A stretch of 64,000 bases of DNA from positions 155,972,642 through 156,036,641 of the forward strand of contig CM077667.1 in NCBI GenBank assembly GCA_039707655.1, written 5' to 3'. The number at the start of each line of letters is the position of its first letter. The first letter of the stretch is position 1. Both the position numbers and the translations under genes were made by a program. Under the pieces are notes generated by a model that saw only the letters and a program-made list of their open reading frames with translations, had not been told where the DNA came from and searched no databases. This stretch comes from Elymus sibiricus (lineage: Eukaryota; Streptophyta; Magnoliopsida; Poales; Poaceae). This document shows, one piece after another, positions 34,272-46,066 of the stretch.

Positions 34272-37082
34272 ATGGCGAGCGCCCCCAGTTCTTCCTCGAA
34301 TCCTTACGGATCTCGCCCGAGGGATTGGGCAAGCTGCTCCGTGTCGCTGCTTCGACTTTGCGACCTCGAGACCCAGGGGTACCTCCCCTCCTCGGATCTG
34401 ACGGCCGTCCGTGCCGGCTTGACTTCATTCAACGGCGAGGCCTTTGCAGAGAACCTCCCCCGCCCATGAAAGGGGGAGCACGTATGCTTTGTGCCGTTCC
34501 TCCTTCGAGGCCTTGGATTTCCCATCCACCCATTCCTGAGAGGGTTACTGGTGTTCTACGGAATCCAGCTCCACCACCTCACCCCAGGGTCTATCCTGCA
34601 CATCTCGGGTTTTGTGGCCCTCTGCAAGATGTTCCTGGGGTGCGAGGCGCATTTCGAACTATGGAGGAAGTACTTCTGCCTTGTTCTCCGTACTAGGGAT
34701 GAGACAATTTTTGAGGTTGGCGGAGCCGAAGTGTGCCGCATAGCGGGGATGGGGTACCCCGTGGGAACACCAAAGGAATCCGAAATGTGGACATCGGAAT
34801 GGTTTTATATTGAAGATGTCCATCTATTCGATCCAACTCGGAGGGGTTTGCCCGAATACTCCGATACCCCTTTGAAGAAAAGGTACAACTGGCGCCCGAA
34901 GAGCCTGCCCCAAGAGGATAGTGCCGAGGTGCAGCGCTTAGCAACCCGCGTGAGGCTATTAGCCCATCACAAGCTGATCATGATAGACGTCATGGCCGCC
35001 GCCCTTACTCGGTGCGTCCAAGCTCTTCAACAGAGGGTACATCCTTTGTGGCGCTACAACGGAACAAGCGACACTACTCGCTCCCGAAGACTGGGTCCTG
35101 CCGGTCAAGCAGCATTAGTCGCCGCACTTGCCGACCTATTCAAAGGGGAGCAAGAAGACTTTATTCGGTGGTCATCAAAGGAGGGATATTCAAGCCATAA
35201 TCCCATCGAATGGGTGAGCCCTTCTACCCTCTATAACCATAGTTCGGTTTCTCAATATGTCCCTTTTTGACCAAAGCCTTTAAATTTATGTGAACAGGAA
35301 TGGAGGGGCTTTATCGAGACAGTCAACTGTCCGGCTCCTCAGCCCGAAGACTATTCCCGTGATAACGATCCAGGCTACCATGAAGACCCAGATCTGTCAG
35401 TCGAGTTCGAAGACGGGGATTTCTACCAGGAAGGCCTTGACGGCTCCAAGGTGGCCATCATAGCCGATTACCCTGGGTCCTTTCCTTCTCGTGCAACAAG
35501 CAAGAAGAAGAAGAAATCCTCTCACAAGAGGCAAGTATCTTCCACTGACCCCCATGCACCGACTCCTACAACCAAGCGCCGAAGATCCGCGCGACTTACA
35601 TCGGCAATGGCGGCAATGCCTGGACCGGAAAGCAACATGGCCCCTATAAACGAGTTTGTCCCAGAGGTATTTTACCCGACCATTTGATTTAATATTATGA
35701 CTGATAGAGTCTCACAAGAGACTTCTTTGATGAAATATTCAGACAAAGGGCTCGGCCGTCATTCGCCGAGGACATCGCCAGGACGTTCGGCGATGTTCAA
35801 GATTCTAGGCCTCCTGCCCCTGACGAACCTGCTACCGGAGCTCCCCCCGTTAATCCCACCTCAGCTGATTCTGGTGATGCCATATCCGTCACCAAGTCCG
35901 AGGTCGGCAGCGCTATGCATCATCGGCGGCGGCTAGAAGCCTTGTGTCACCCGGCCTTTTCTGAACAAGAGTTCGGTGCTCTACGCACGACGGATGCATA
36001 CCTCGGGGCCGCCCGAACTGGGTTCGGGGAGGCCATAAAATTGATATCATCCAGCTTACAGGTGAGTTGTTGGTTATTAAAGTCCGAACACTCGTGTAAA
36101 CCCAGTAGCCCACGAGCCTTAAATTGGTCGGCACGACCGAATTATGGATCCCTTTCTGCTAATGCTGGCTTCTAAGCAATAGTGCGAGCAACTGGCCAAG
36201 GAACTTGGAGCCAGCCGAACACAGGTCGAATCTGTCAAGGCCGAGTTGGAGCAAGTGAAGAGCTTTACTCGGGAGGCACACGGTGAGTATGTTTATTCGG
36301 CTAATCTATAACATATTCCCATGCTTACGCGAGGATACTATGTAGCAGCTGAATCTATAGGGCAATTACAAAGAGATTTGGATGTAGCCCGAGAATCTCA
36401 GCGATATGCCGAGTCCCAGCAGGAGGCTGGAAGTCATGTTATGCAGCGACACATTGAATAAAAGAACCGCCTCAAGGAGGAGAACAAACAGCAGGCTGAT
36501 GAAATTGAAAGCTTAAAGGCTCAATTGGCCCAGGCCCAAGGAGAGAACCAAAATTTACAGAGGGGCATGTTCGGTGAGTATGATTCTGACATCAGAAGGT
36601 ATTTTTTCTTTATGGATGTAGCATAACATGCATGCCGTAACTCAGGTATAGGTCTCCTGACTGGACGATCCTAAGAAGAGATCGGATCCTACCAGGGAAG
36701 CCTTTTAAAAGAACTGTCCGCCCTTCATGAACGGGCTCGGAAGGCCATGAAGAGCATGGTAAAAGCACTTTGGCCCGCTGAGCAGCCTCCGGAGGGGATG
36801 ACCGAGCTAATCGATCGTTTCAAGGGAGCCCGAACTAGGTTCGAGCTATGGAAGACATCGGCTTGCCGAGAGGGAGCGCGAGAGGCGTGGGCGATGATCA
36901 AGACCCGATATACCGGATTTGACCCTGAGCGTATGGCTCAGGTTGGGCCCGTAGGGTCAGATGGACAAGAAGTGCCGCTCCACCTAGTATACAATCAGGT
37001 GATGCCTGCCGCCCGTCTCTCACAAGAAGATTGCTCCCTCGACACAATAATCGATAATCTCGATCAGAAGCCCGATGAATGA
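34272..37082 (+). pseudogene. Antisense multi-exon gene with Transposase_28-like domain (element i)
   Basis: Plus strand, opposite to gag-pol. Reconstructed exons: 34272-35213, 35298-35666, about 35743-36061, 36183-36282, 36349-36573, 36646-37082. Introns 35214-35297, 36062-36182, 36283-36348 and 36574-36645 all have GT-AG ends, and reading phases agree across them (0, 0, 1, 1). The junction at 35667-35742 is off by one base. Exon 1 carries the Transposase_28-type segment (FLLRGLGFPIHPFLRGLL...LCKMFLGCEAHFELW). Exon 2 is acidic, then lysine-rich. Exons 4-5 are coiled-coil. Exon 6 has the LWPAEQPPEG segment. Stops: TGA 34467-34469, TAA near 36459, TAA near 36672. Antisense ORFs are known in Tat elements; the function is unknown. 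Confidence 0.75.
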
Positions 37083-37957
37083 GTATATGTAGCTATGTAC
37101 TAATAATCAAAGAATGGCTCTGCTGTGTTGTAAACTTTGTCTTAACCGGCCATCGGCTTTAACCTCCCGTGCTAATAGCTTGGGAGTGTTCCGCAGAAAT
37201 TATCACCCTAGGGGGATGAATTATGTTCGGGGAACCAGGCAATCCGGCCATGTGGTGTGAACCGACAGAAAGCACGCAGGGAGATATGTTATATTACTGC
37301 TTAGCGTAAGAAACATCTTCTGAAGAAAATAGTACCTCTATCGATACCTTTTGTCAGGTTGCTACGTAAATCATAGGCAGGAGCCCGTATACTGTTAGTA
37401 TACGGCTAAGGGCTATTGTAAGAAGACAAACCCGAGTAATGGTTATGACGACCATAGTGTTATAAATTGATTCCGTCGTGGCCGATCAATTGTCTACTGA
37501 AGATAGCTAGCTTTTGGCTTCACCCGTCTGAGGCACGGATCCGGATGACCCGGTCGTAATAATCGCAGAGGTGCTCCCTTTACCCTCTAGCCGAACAATC
37601 GGGAATGTAGAGGGTAACCACAGTTGCGAGGCAACCCAGCTTGGCAAAGTCTTAGTTTGAATTGATGCATATGATGGCATAAAAACGACAAGGAAAACAT
37701 GCACACACAATGAATGTGAATAAGTGCTGAGAATATAAAAACATTGGCTTCGGAAAAGAAGCCCCCAGGTTCTGTGTTCGATTTTAACACTTAAGGGTGT
37801 AAGCCGAAAAATCTTATGACAAGATCGGTTGACCCGAACATAGGGTTGGGAGGAAAAAAGTTCAAACCTGCCAAAACTCAAGGTGGAAGGGAAAGTGGGA
37901 AATAAAGAAGAAAAAACGAAGAAGGAAATATAGGGTAAAGAGTGCGATGACACCGGT
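37083..37957. other. Non-coding region between antisense gene and integrase (element i)
   Basis: Convergent intergenic stretch between the plus-strand antisense gene (ends 37082) and the minus-strand integrase (ends 37958). It probably carries 3' ends and poly(A) signals of both transcripts. Open frames at 37507-38007 are shadows with no domain. It is partly shared with element d (26205-27120). Confidence 0.6.
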
Positions 37958-40534
37958 TTATCCGTAGAAGCGCCGAAGACGAGCTGCGTTCCATGGGTTG
38001 GGTTCAAGGCGGTGATCCGATGGGTCCCGAAGACGATAAGCCCCTCCAGTGAGTACTTCGTCGATTATGAAGGGGCCTTCCCATTTGGGCTTGAGTTTAT
38101 GTTTCTGCTTCTCCGGGATTCGTAGGACTAATTCGCCCACGTTGTATGCTTGTGCCCTCACCCCCCTGCTCTGGTAACGCCGGGCCTGCTGCTGATAAAA
38201 AGTAGAACGGGCCCGAGCTATGTCACGCTCTTCTTCCAAGGCGTCGAAGTCGTCCTGTCGATCTAACTCGGCCTCTCTTTCCTCATACATGCGTACTCTT
38301 GGCGCATCGCGAATGATATCACTAGGAAGGACCGCTTCGGCCCCGTAGACCATAAAGAACGGTGTGTATCCCGTTGATCTATTCGGGGTGGTGCGCAAGC
38401 CCCATAGAACGGAGTCGAGCTCCTCTACCCACTGACAATCGGACTCTTGCAGAGACCGGACCAAACGTGGCTTGATGCCGCTCATTATGAGGCCGTTTGC
38501 TCGTTCGACTTGTCCATTAGTTTGCGGGTGATAAACCGATGCGTAATCGAGCTTGATGCCCATCTTTGCGCACCAGTCTTTGACTTCCTGGGCAGTGAAA
38601 TTGGATCCGTTGTCAGTTATTATACTGTGCGGGACACCGTAACGGTGTATCACGCCGGATATAAAGTCGATTACTGGTCCGTATTTGGCTGATTTAACAG
38701 GTTTGGCTTCTATCCATTTGGTGAACTTGTCGACCATGACCAGTAAGTATTTATTTTTCTTAGTCCCCCCTTTAAGTGGTCCGACCATGTCCAGCCCCCA
38801 GACCGCGAAGGGCCAAGTGATCGGAATAGTCTGAAGAGCTGTTGGGGGCATGTGACTTTGGTTTGCGAAAAGTTGACACCCCACGCAATATTTGACAAGT
38901 GATTGGGCGTCCGCCTGAGCTGTAGGCCAAAAGAACCCAGCTCGGAAGGCCTTGCTTACCAAGGCTCTTGCTGCGGCGTGATGACCGCCCATACCTGCAT
39001 GGACTTCGGCTAATAGCTGCCGCCCTTCTTCCTCAGATATGCACCGCTGTAGTACTACGGTGGTGCTCTTCTTATATAACTCACCTTCGTGTACCTTGAA
39101 GGCCTTGGAGCGTCGAACTATGCGCCGTGCCTCCGTCTGATCATCGGGGAGTTCTTTGCGAAGGAGGTAGGCGAGGAAGGGCTCGGTCCATGGCGCGATT
39201 ACTGCCATGACCTCGTGAGCCGAGGGCGTCTCGTCCATTACGGAGCCACCGATGATTTGGTCGTCTGGTTCATTTACAGGGGGAACAACCGCGTCTGCGC
39301 TGGTGAGATCGGTGCCCTTTTGATCGTCCTGCCAAACCACGGACGGCTTAAAGAGCTGTTCCAGGAAAGTGGTCGGTGGGACAGGGTCGCGTTTGGCTCC
39401 TATACGAGCCAGTATATCAGCAGCATGGTTGTCGTCTCTAGCGACGTGGTGAAACTCCAGCCCCTCGAACCGGGCGGATATCTTGAGGACGGCATTTCTA
39501 TATGCCGCCATCTTCGGATTCTTGGCGTCGAACTCACCGTTGACTTGAGAGATGGCCAAATTAGAATTTCCCCATGCCTCCAGCCGCTGTATGCCCATTG
39601 AGGCTGCCATCCGAAGACCGTGTAAGAGGGCTTCGCATTCGGCTGCATTGTTGGAGTCGGCATACATGATCTGTAACACGTATCGGACGTTGTCACCTGT
39701 GGGGGATGTGAGAACAACTCCAGCCCCCAGTCCGGCCAAAGTTTTGGATCCATCAAAGTACATTGTCCAATGGGAGTATGTACTGTATTCCCTGGGGAGT
39801 TCGGCTTCTGTCCATTCGGCGAGGAAATCCGCCAATACCTGAGATTTAATAGCTCGGCGTGGTTTGTAGGTAATCTCAAAAGGAAGGAGTTCAATCGCCC
39901 ATTTGGCTATGCGGCCAGTGGCATCCCTGTTATTGATTATATCATTCAGGGGTACTTCGGATGCCACCGTGACCGAACACTCTTGGAAGTAATGTCTTAG
40001 CTTTCGTGATGCCATAAATACCGTATAGGATATCTTCTGGTAGTGCGGGTATCTTGACTTGCATTGCGTTAGTACTTCTGACACGTAATAGACCGGCTTC
40101 TGTATCTGGAATTTGTGTCCCTCCTCCTCTCGTTCGACGATGAGCACCGCGCTAAAGACTTGGTTGGTGGCCGATATGTATAATAACATGGGCTCACCGG
40201 CGCCTGGTGCTGTAAGTATGGGGTTACTTGCCAGCAGTGTCTTAATATCTTCTAACGCAGCCTTTGCTTCGTCGGTCCATTCAAAATTTTTGGTCCGTTT
40301 CAGCAACTTATACAGCGGTAAAGCTTTTTCGCAAAGGCGGGAGATAAAGCGGCTTAACACCGCCACGCAACCCGCCAATCTTTGGACATGCTTTAGCTTT
40401 GTGGGAATTGCAAGTTCAGATAAGGCGTGGATCTTGGCCGGATTCGCTTCTATTCCTCTATGGGAAACGATGAATCCGAGCAACTTACCAGCAGGAACTC
40501 CGAATACACACTTCTCCGGATTGAGCCGAATATC
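37958..40534 (-). pseudogene. Element i RNase H, archaeal-type RNase H and integrase (C-terminal pol)
   Basis: 841-residue open frame (37958-40483), in the same frame as the reverse transcriptase upstream but separated by a TAG at 40535-40537. Residues 1-90 are the connection; about 70-225 is the Ty3-type RNase H (LLYISATNQVFSAVLI, lacking the usual catalytic Asp). About 238-365 is a second, archaeal-type RNase H with D244, E282 and D350, but the GDS motif reads G-N-S at 305-307. The integrase zinc domain has H495, H501, C533, C536. The integrase core is 560-690 with D565, D624 (TDNGSNF) and E660 (YHPQTNGQVERANG). A C-terminal domain ends at the stop. The integrase itself looks intact. Confidence 0.9.
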
Positions 40535-42358
40535 CTATTCGCGTAGGCTGGCAAAGGTTTGCCTTAAATCGTCGATCAAATTGCTAACGTGTTTGGTTTT
40601 GATGACCACATCGTCCACGTATGCTTCGACTGTTTTGCCAACCTGTTTTTCGAGACAGGTCTGGATCATGCGCTGGTATGTAGCCCCAGCGTTCTTTAGC
40701 CCGAAAGGCATTGTGTTGAAGCAAAACAGCCTGTAGGGGGTGATGAATGCGGTTGCCGCTTGATCGGATTCCTTCATTTTAATCTGATGGTATCCGGAAT
40801 AAGCATCGAGGAAACACAGCGAGTCGTGTCCGGCTGTGGCGTCAATAATCTGGTCTATTCGCGGTAGAGGGAAAGGGTCCTTGGGGCAGGCCTTGTTGAG
40901 GTCTTTAAAGTCGACGAACAGCCGCCAGGATTTATCCTTCTTTGGTACCATAACCAGGTTTGCCAACCATTCGGGGTGCTTAATGTCCCGAATGAATCCT
41001 CCCTCTAGCAATTTAGCCAGTTCTTCACCCATAGCTTGTCGTTTGGGCTCGGAGAAACGGCGCAGTCTGCTTGACGGGTTTAAGCCTGCAATGATGTTCA
41101 GACTATGTTCTGCTAGCCGTCGCGGGATGCCGGGCATATCGGAAGGACGCCAGGCGAATATGTCCCAGTTTTCTTGTAAGAAAGCTCGCAGCGCTTTGTC
41201 CACGACGGGGTCGAGCTGAGCTCCGATGGACGCTGTCTTGTTGGGGTCCGTCGGGTGTACCTGAATTTTTATGATTTCCTTTGCTGGCTTGAAGGACGTG
41301 GATTTGGGCCTCTTGCTGAGGATCAAGTCATCCTTGTCTACTGTTGACCGAAGTGCGGTCAGCTCTTCTGCAGCAAAGGTCTCGGCTAGAGCCTCGATGG
41401 AAAGCGCCGTTGTTTTGTTTTCGGCCCGTAGGGCTATGTCCGGATCACTAGCAGTTGTGATAACACCGTTTGGTCCTGGCATCTTAAGTTTCATATACCC
41501 GTAATGTGGTATAGCCTGGAATTTTGTAAAGGCATCACATCCCAACAGGGCGTGGTAGCCACTGGGGAAGGGCACGATGTGGAAGAGAAGCTCTTTAGAT
41601 CGGTAGTTGTCGGGCGTGCCGAACACTATGTCCAGGGTAATACATCATGAACAGCGCGCCTCCTTCCCCGGGATTATTCCCTGGAAGGTTGTGTTGCTAT
41701 GTTCGATGCGAGATTGGTCGAACTGCATTTTTTCTAGAGTATCCTCATAGATTAGGTTTAGACCACTGCCGCCGTCCATTAGTACCTTGTGTAACCTGAA
41801 GCCGTCAATGATGGGGTTCAGGACTAGTGCGGCCGGTGAATGACCGGGAAGAATGGCTGGTCGGTCAGCATCTCCGAAGGTGATGGGTGTGTCTGCCCAT
41901 GCACTTGTTGCTGCCACGTAATATACCTGTTCGAGTTTTTGAAGAGCTCTTTTCCTCCTGTTCCTTGAAGGGAACGTTTCGTAGATCGTCAGGACTTTGG
42001 TGTTATATTCCGACGACGCTGCAGAGCACCTTTTAGACGGTGATGCCTCAAGGATGGCTTTGCCACTTTTTGCGATCTGCCTGACGACCCAGCAAGTTCT
42101 AAGGCTGTGGGTCGGAGCTATGTTCAGCAATACGGAGTGTATAGGGCAAGGTTTGTCCAGTAGTCCATCCAGGACAGTACTGACCCCTGGAAGGGGTGTG
42201 TTCCTCTTTTTGGCGGGCTCAAGTTGGGCTGGCTGGTTCGGAGGTATCCTCTTTTGCCAATCTCCTCTAGGGTATTCGGCAAAGGATTGTTCCGAAAATA
42301 GCCGCTCAGTTTGCCAAGCACTTTCCATGGCACAATACTTCTGTACCAAGATGGGCAT
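40535..42358 (-). pseudogene. Element i retropepsin and reverse transcriptase
   Basis: One minus-strand frame interrupted by a TGA at 41645-41647. Upstream piece (41645-42358): a divergent zinc-knuckle-like Cys/His stretch (CPIHSVLL...THSLRTCW), then the protease with its MDGGSGLNL active site. Downstream piece (40535-41626): protease tail (PFPSGYHALLG), linker, and reverse transcriptase with FVDFKDLNKACPKDPFPLP, FLDAYSGYHQIKM, MPFGLKNAGATYQR and the catalytic YVDD near residue 340. It ends at the TAG 40535-40537. These motifs are typical of Tat-lineage Gypsy. The enzyme would copy element RNA to DNA. Confidence 0.9.
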
Positions 42359-43340
42359 TGAGGATTCCCTTGTCGTGGCAATTACGTTTGAAGGTTGCCA
42401 TTACATCTTGATCGCTAAGGCCCCGTACGTTGTTTCGGGCGAGGAGTAGTCTGGCCCAGTAATGATGGACCGACTCCCCTGACAAATGTACAATGTCCAG
42501 TAGCTCCGGAGAATTGGGCTCTGATGCGATGCTCGAGTCATCGGCTTGGGAGGTGGGTGGGAGAAAGGTTGACCCCACGCCACGGTGGGAGTTCGGAATT
42601 ATGGATTCCGAACTATGTGACAGATCAGGGACCGACACCGGACTGTTGCTGGAGCGGACGCCAGAGGCTGGGTCGCGAGCAAGGTTTCGGTGATCGGAAA
42701 TTGGAGTATGAACCGTTTTTAATTCCGGTAGCTAGGAGGTCGAGCCCCCCGCCGGACACTCGATGGTGGCGACAAGGTGGGTGACCATGGGGGCGCGAAT
42801 TTCCCTGTCATCGGGTTTAAGCCCGAGCCGGTCATAGACCGGGGTCAGGTCATTGGCCATCCGCATAGTCTCCATCCGATCAAACAACATGTTGAGAAAC
42901 GAGGCGATGGTGGGATGCGTGTCGCTGAAGCGAGTGGGGTCGGTATGCGGCGCCGCCGTTCCAGAGTCACGTGAGAGCGTTCTCGGATTCCGCTCAACCA
43001 CGGTAGGTCCGGTAGCGATGACCGGACCGGGTGGTCCTGACGATCCGGAGATAGCAACTTCATCTCCGGAGTCGAGGCCGAATATCTTCGACGCCAAGGC
43101 GTCGGGGTCTGCGGGCTTCTTTGTAAGAGTTAGGGTTTCCATCAGTACGAGTTCTCCCCGGGAATCAGCTGAGAACTCTAAGGTTCCGAACCTGACCCCT
43201 TGGTCGGGGAAAAAGTTTTCGATCTGGCACGGATGTCCGATCGGGTGAGCGCGCGACGAGATGTCGCCGCTCGCGCGGATCTGATCCGGGGCAAGAATCC
43301 CCCGAGCATAGATTTCGCTGTTGAAGACAAGGCGAGCCAT
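42306..43340 (-). pseudogene. Element i gag, shortened and frameshifted
   Basis: 43340 to 42732 (minus) is the N-terminal gag frame of 202 residues, starting just inside the primer-binding site. A second frame, 42306-42638, has the gag-like segment ELLDIVHLSGESVHHYWARLL. Both are much shorter than the several hundred residues usual for this lineage, so internal gag sequence has been deleted and the pieces lie in different frames. The open frames on the other strand here are shadows. Confidence 0.7.
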
Positions 43341-43386
43341 CGATTCCTTCTGGTGATCACAGCGGAACTCTCAATGAAAGCACCAA

Positions 43387-43856
43387 TGTCGGTGTCAAAA
43401 CCGGCGGATCTCGGGCATGGGGTCTCGAACTGTGATACTTGGATCGACGGTAACAAGAGACGAAGGGGACAATGTTTTACCCAGGTCCGGGCCCTCCTAT
43501 GGAGGTAATACCCTACGTCCTGCTTGTTTATATCGATTGTATGGGGATTACAGAGTTGATCTACCTCAAGATCATGTAACTAAACCCTAGATGAGCTCTG
43601 TTGTCCTACAACCTAAAACCCTCCGGCTTATATAGACGACGGGGGCTCCTAGGGTTTACACATGGTCGGTTACACGTCGAAGGGATAAACATGCCTATTC
43701 ACTACTTTAAACGGGGAGAACACGCCATGCTTCTAGAAACTTCCGTCCTGGAGTCTGGGCCTCCAATCAATCCAGTGTCCGGCAATCGGTCCATATAGTC
43801 CGGCCCATATTAGATAGGTCGACCTCCCGAGGACCCCTTAGTCCAGGACTCCCTCA
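43387..43856 (-). repeat. 5' LTR of element i
   Basis: 470 bp, TGTCGGTGTC...CCCTCA on the plus strand. TATA box on the element strand (complement of GGCTTATATAGACG) near 43625-43638. On the element strand the LTR is followed by TTGGTGCTTTCATTGAGAG (43368-43386), the likely primer-binding site. The tRNA was not identified with confidence. Confidence 0.9.
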
Positions 43857-45057
43857 GGAAGCTCGGACACTATTCCAATGAGTGCATGGCTCCCTACAAA
43901 CGAAGAGAAGAGTCACCTAGAAGACGAAGCTCAAGGAATGAATCACCTCAAAGAGAGAGAAGGAGTAGAGATGATCGCTATGAACGAAGACCCTCAAGGA
44001 GAAGTAGGGACTCAGAGAAGAAGGACAAGTACACCAAGAGCTACACAAGAAGAAGACATCAAGCTCATGTTGGTGAATGGGTTTCCGGCTCCGACTCTGA
44101 CAACAACTCCGAGAGAAGCTATCAATCCAAATCCGACTATAGTCAAGATGAAGGTGTTGCCGGACTTGCACTAGTGACTACCAACTCCTATGATCTATTT
44201 GACTCACCAAATGAAGGGAGTGGAAGTTGCTTCTTGGCTAATGGCCCCAAGGTATCACACCCCGAGTATCTTGATTTCGATAGTGAAGAAGATGATTTAC
44301 TTTGTGATGATGACTTGCTCTTTGATAAAACTAGTGATGTTAGTCAAATGAACTTGATAATTCTCATGCTAGTCAAGATAAGTCATTTGATGATGATAAG
44401 ATGAAAATAGGACAACTAACTAAAGAATTAAACACTCTTAAGTTAGCCCATGAATCTACTCTCCAAGATCATAGAGAGCTTGTAAGGACTCATGAGAAGC
44501 TACGCTTCGAGAAGCTCACCTTGGAGCAAGAGCATGAGTTTCTTAAAGCTATCAATGACGATCTCCGGAAGAAGACTTCATCTTATCTAGCCAAACGATT
44601 ACTCTTGTCTACATTCATGCCACAAGTTAAATCTAGACAAACTAGTAACAAGGGCAAGAAAGGTTCTTCATCTAGTAGCAACAATAAAAATGCTAAATCT
44701 AATGATGTTGCTTCTAGTAGTTCTATTGATTCCACTAATGATGATTCTCTTAGCCAAGTTACACTTGAGCAAGAAAACGCTTTATTGAAAGGAATTATAG
44801 AGAAAGGTATCTACAAGAGTCTTGCCGGATGTAAGCAATTTGAGGAAATTGTACGCAAGCACGGAGGATACCAGAAGAACCATGGCATTGGCTACTTCAA
44901 CGCTAATGGTGTTGAATGGGAAGAAGGTCAATACCCCAAGCCCAAGTTTGTTCCTCAAAAGGAGAAGCATGAACATACTCCTCCCAAGGGAAGAAACACT
45001 CAAGATGACCTTCCCCCACAAGACCACAAGCTCAAGGGCAAGAACAAACTTCAAGAG
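43857..45057 (+). pseudogene. Element h gag, second part (rest of zinc knuckle, RS-like region, coiled coil)
   Basis: Begins with the second copy of the GGAAG target and the His and last Cys of the zinc knuckle begun at 33472-33494. 43886-44404 is rich in Arg/Ser/Glu repeats, then acidic (DFDSEEDDLLCDDDLL). A frameshift near 44340 is followed by 44401-45057: a coiled coil (LTKELNTLKLAHESTLQDHRELV...), a Ser-rich linker and a conserved tail (VTLEQENALLKGIIEKG, NANGVEWEEGQYPK). It is interrupted at 45057 by a solo LTR. Such a long gag is a feature of SIRE-type Copia elements. Confidence 0.8.
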
Positions 45058-45908
45058 TGTCGGATTTTGGGCTCCGCAAAACCCTAAAGAGTTCGAACCC
45101 AGGGGCATGTGCGAAGATTCCCCAGCAGCTTCGCCCCCTCCAAGCTCACAACACAATACCCCTGCTCGATGGCGAGGAAGACGACGGCGCACGATAGTTT
45201 ACCCAGGTTCGGGCCGCTGCGAAGCGTAAAACCCTACTCCTACCTTTTGTGGATTGCCTCCTGAGGAGGTTTGTGGATGAACTAGTACAGAGGTGCGTTG
45301 CCTTGCGGGTGTGCTTGCAGGGTGGTTGTTCTGTGTCCTTCTACTGGGCTACCTCGCCTCTATTTATAGCGGCCCGGGTCCTCTTCCCTTATCGCAATGG
45401 CGGGAAGGGATCCCACAACTGCCAAATTTGAAGGGGGACAGGAGGTACATCTTATCCTGATGAAAGGCAGTCTTCGCTTGCAAAGTTGGTGGTGATGACG
45501 CGGTGGTGGGCTCGCCGGTGACATCCGTCCCGCCGCGCTTGCTGACCCGGTCTTGTTGCACTGGAATGGAAACCTTTGGCGGGGCTCCTTGGGAACCCGC
45601 GTTCGTCCTTGTCTCCTTTGCACCAAAGAGGAAACTGTCCCCTCTGGCGCGCTGGCACCCGCCTGGCCTGGCTGTCGTCACCCTTGACCTCCTGAGGCCT
45701 ATCGTTGCATAGAGATCTCCGCCGCTCGGGAGGAGGCCTGGGGAGGCCTTCCCCATTCGCCTTGGCGCTGTCCTCCTCATGAGGATGAGTTCCTCACGAG
45801 GGTCTTGTCTTGAGTGGGGCCACGCGAGGCCGTACGGACTGCCAGGTGGGCCGTGCCCTGGGCCGCAAGCAGGCAAGTCTAGGTACCCTGGTATCCAGAA
45901 CGCCGACA
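45058..45908 (-). repeat. Solo LTR of a Tat-type Gypsy, TSD AAGAG
   Basis: 851 bp, TGTCGGATTTTGG...GCCGACA, flanked by AAGAG at 45053-45057 and 45909-45913. It shares blocks with the 5' LTR of element f (57958-58843) in the opposite orientation, for example the CCCACAACTGCCAAATTTG region at 45412, so both belong to one family. No gene lies inside; the open frames on both strands are GC-driven. Confidence 0.9.
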
Positions 45909-46066
45909 AAGAGGACATTGACTCATATGAAGATGAATCCCAAGCTTTGGTGGAGTGGGTTCCCAAGGATACTTCAAGATCAACTTCTACAAGGGCCACT
46001 TCAACACCAAGGATCCCCATGAAATTGATGTGGGTCCCCAAGAAGAAGAACTATAAAAGTTCTTGA
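45909..46066 (+). pseudogene. Element h gag, C-terminal end
   Basis: Resumes after the solo LTR in one frame: an acidic stretch, then WVPKDTS, a Thr/Ser-rich run, and a basic end (MKLMWVPKKKNYKSS) with a TGA stop at 46064-46066. In autonomous relatives pol would follow; here it does not. Confidence 0.7.

Larger units (their letters stand above)
33495..43856 (-). mobile_element. Complete Tat-lineage Ty3/gypsy element with antisense gene (element i)
   Basis: 10,362 bp in minus orientation with LTRs 33495-33936 (3') and 43387-43856 (5') and a perfect TSD, GGAAG, at 33490-33494 and 43857-43861. Minus-strand order: gag, protease, reverse transcriptase, RNase H, second archaeal-type RNase H, integrase. 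Between integrase and the 3' LTR lies a plus-strand, apparently spliced antisense gene (34272-37082). The two RNase H domains and the antisense gene are hallmarks of the Tat/Retand group. Gag is shortened and pol has two in-frame stops, so it is structurally complete but coding-defective. Confidence 0.9.
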
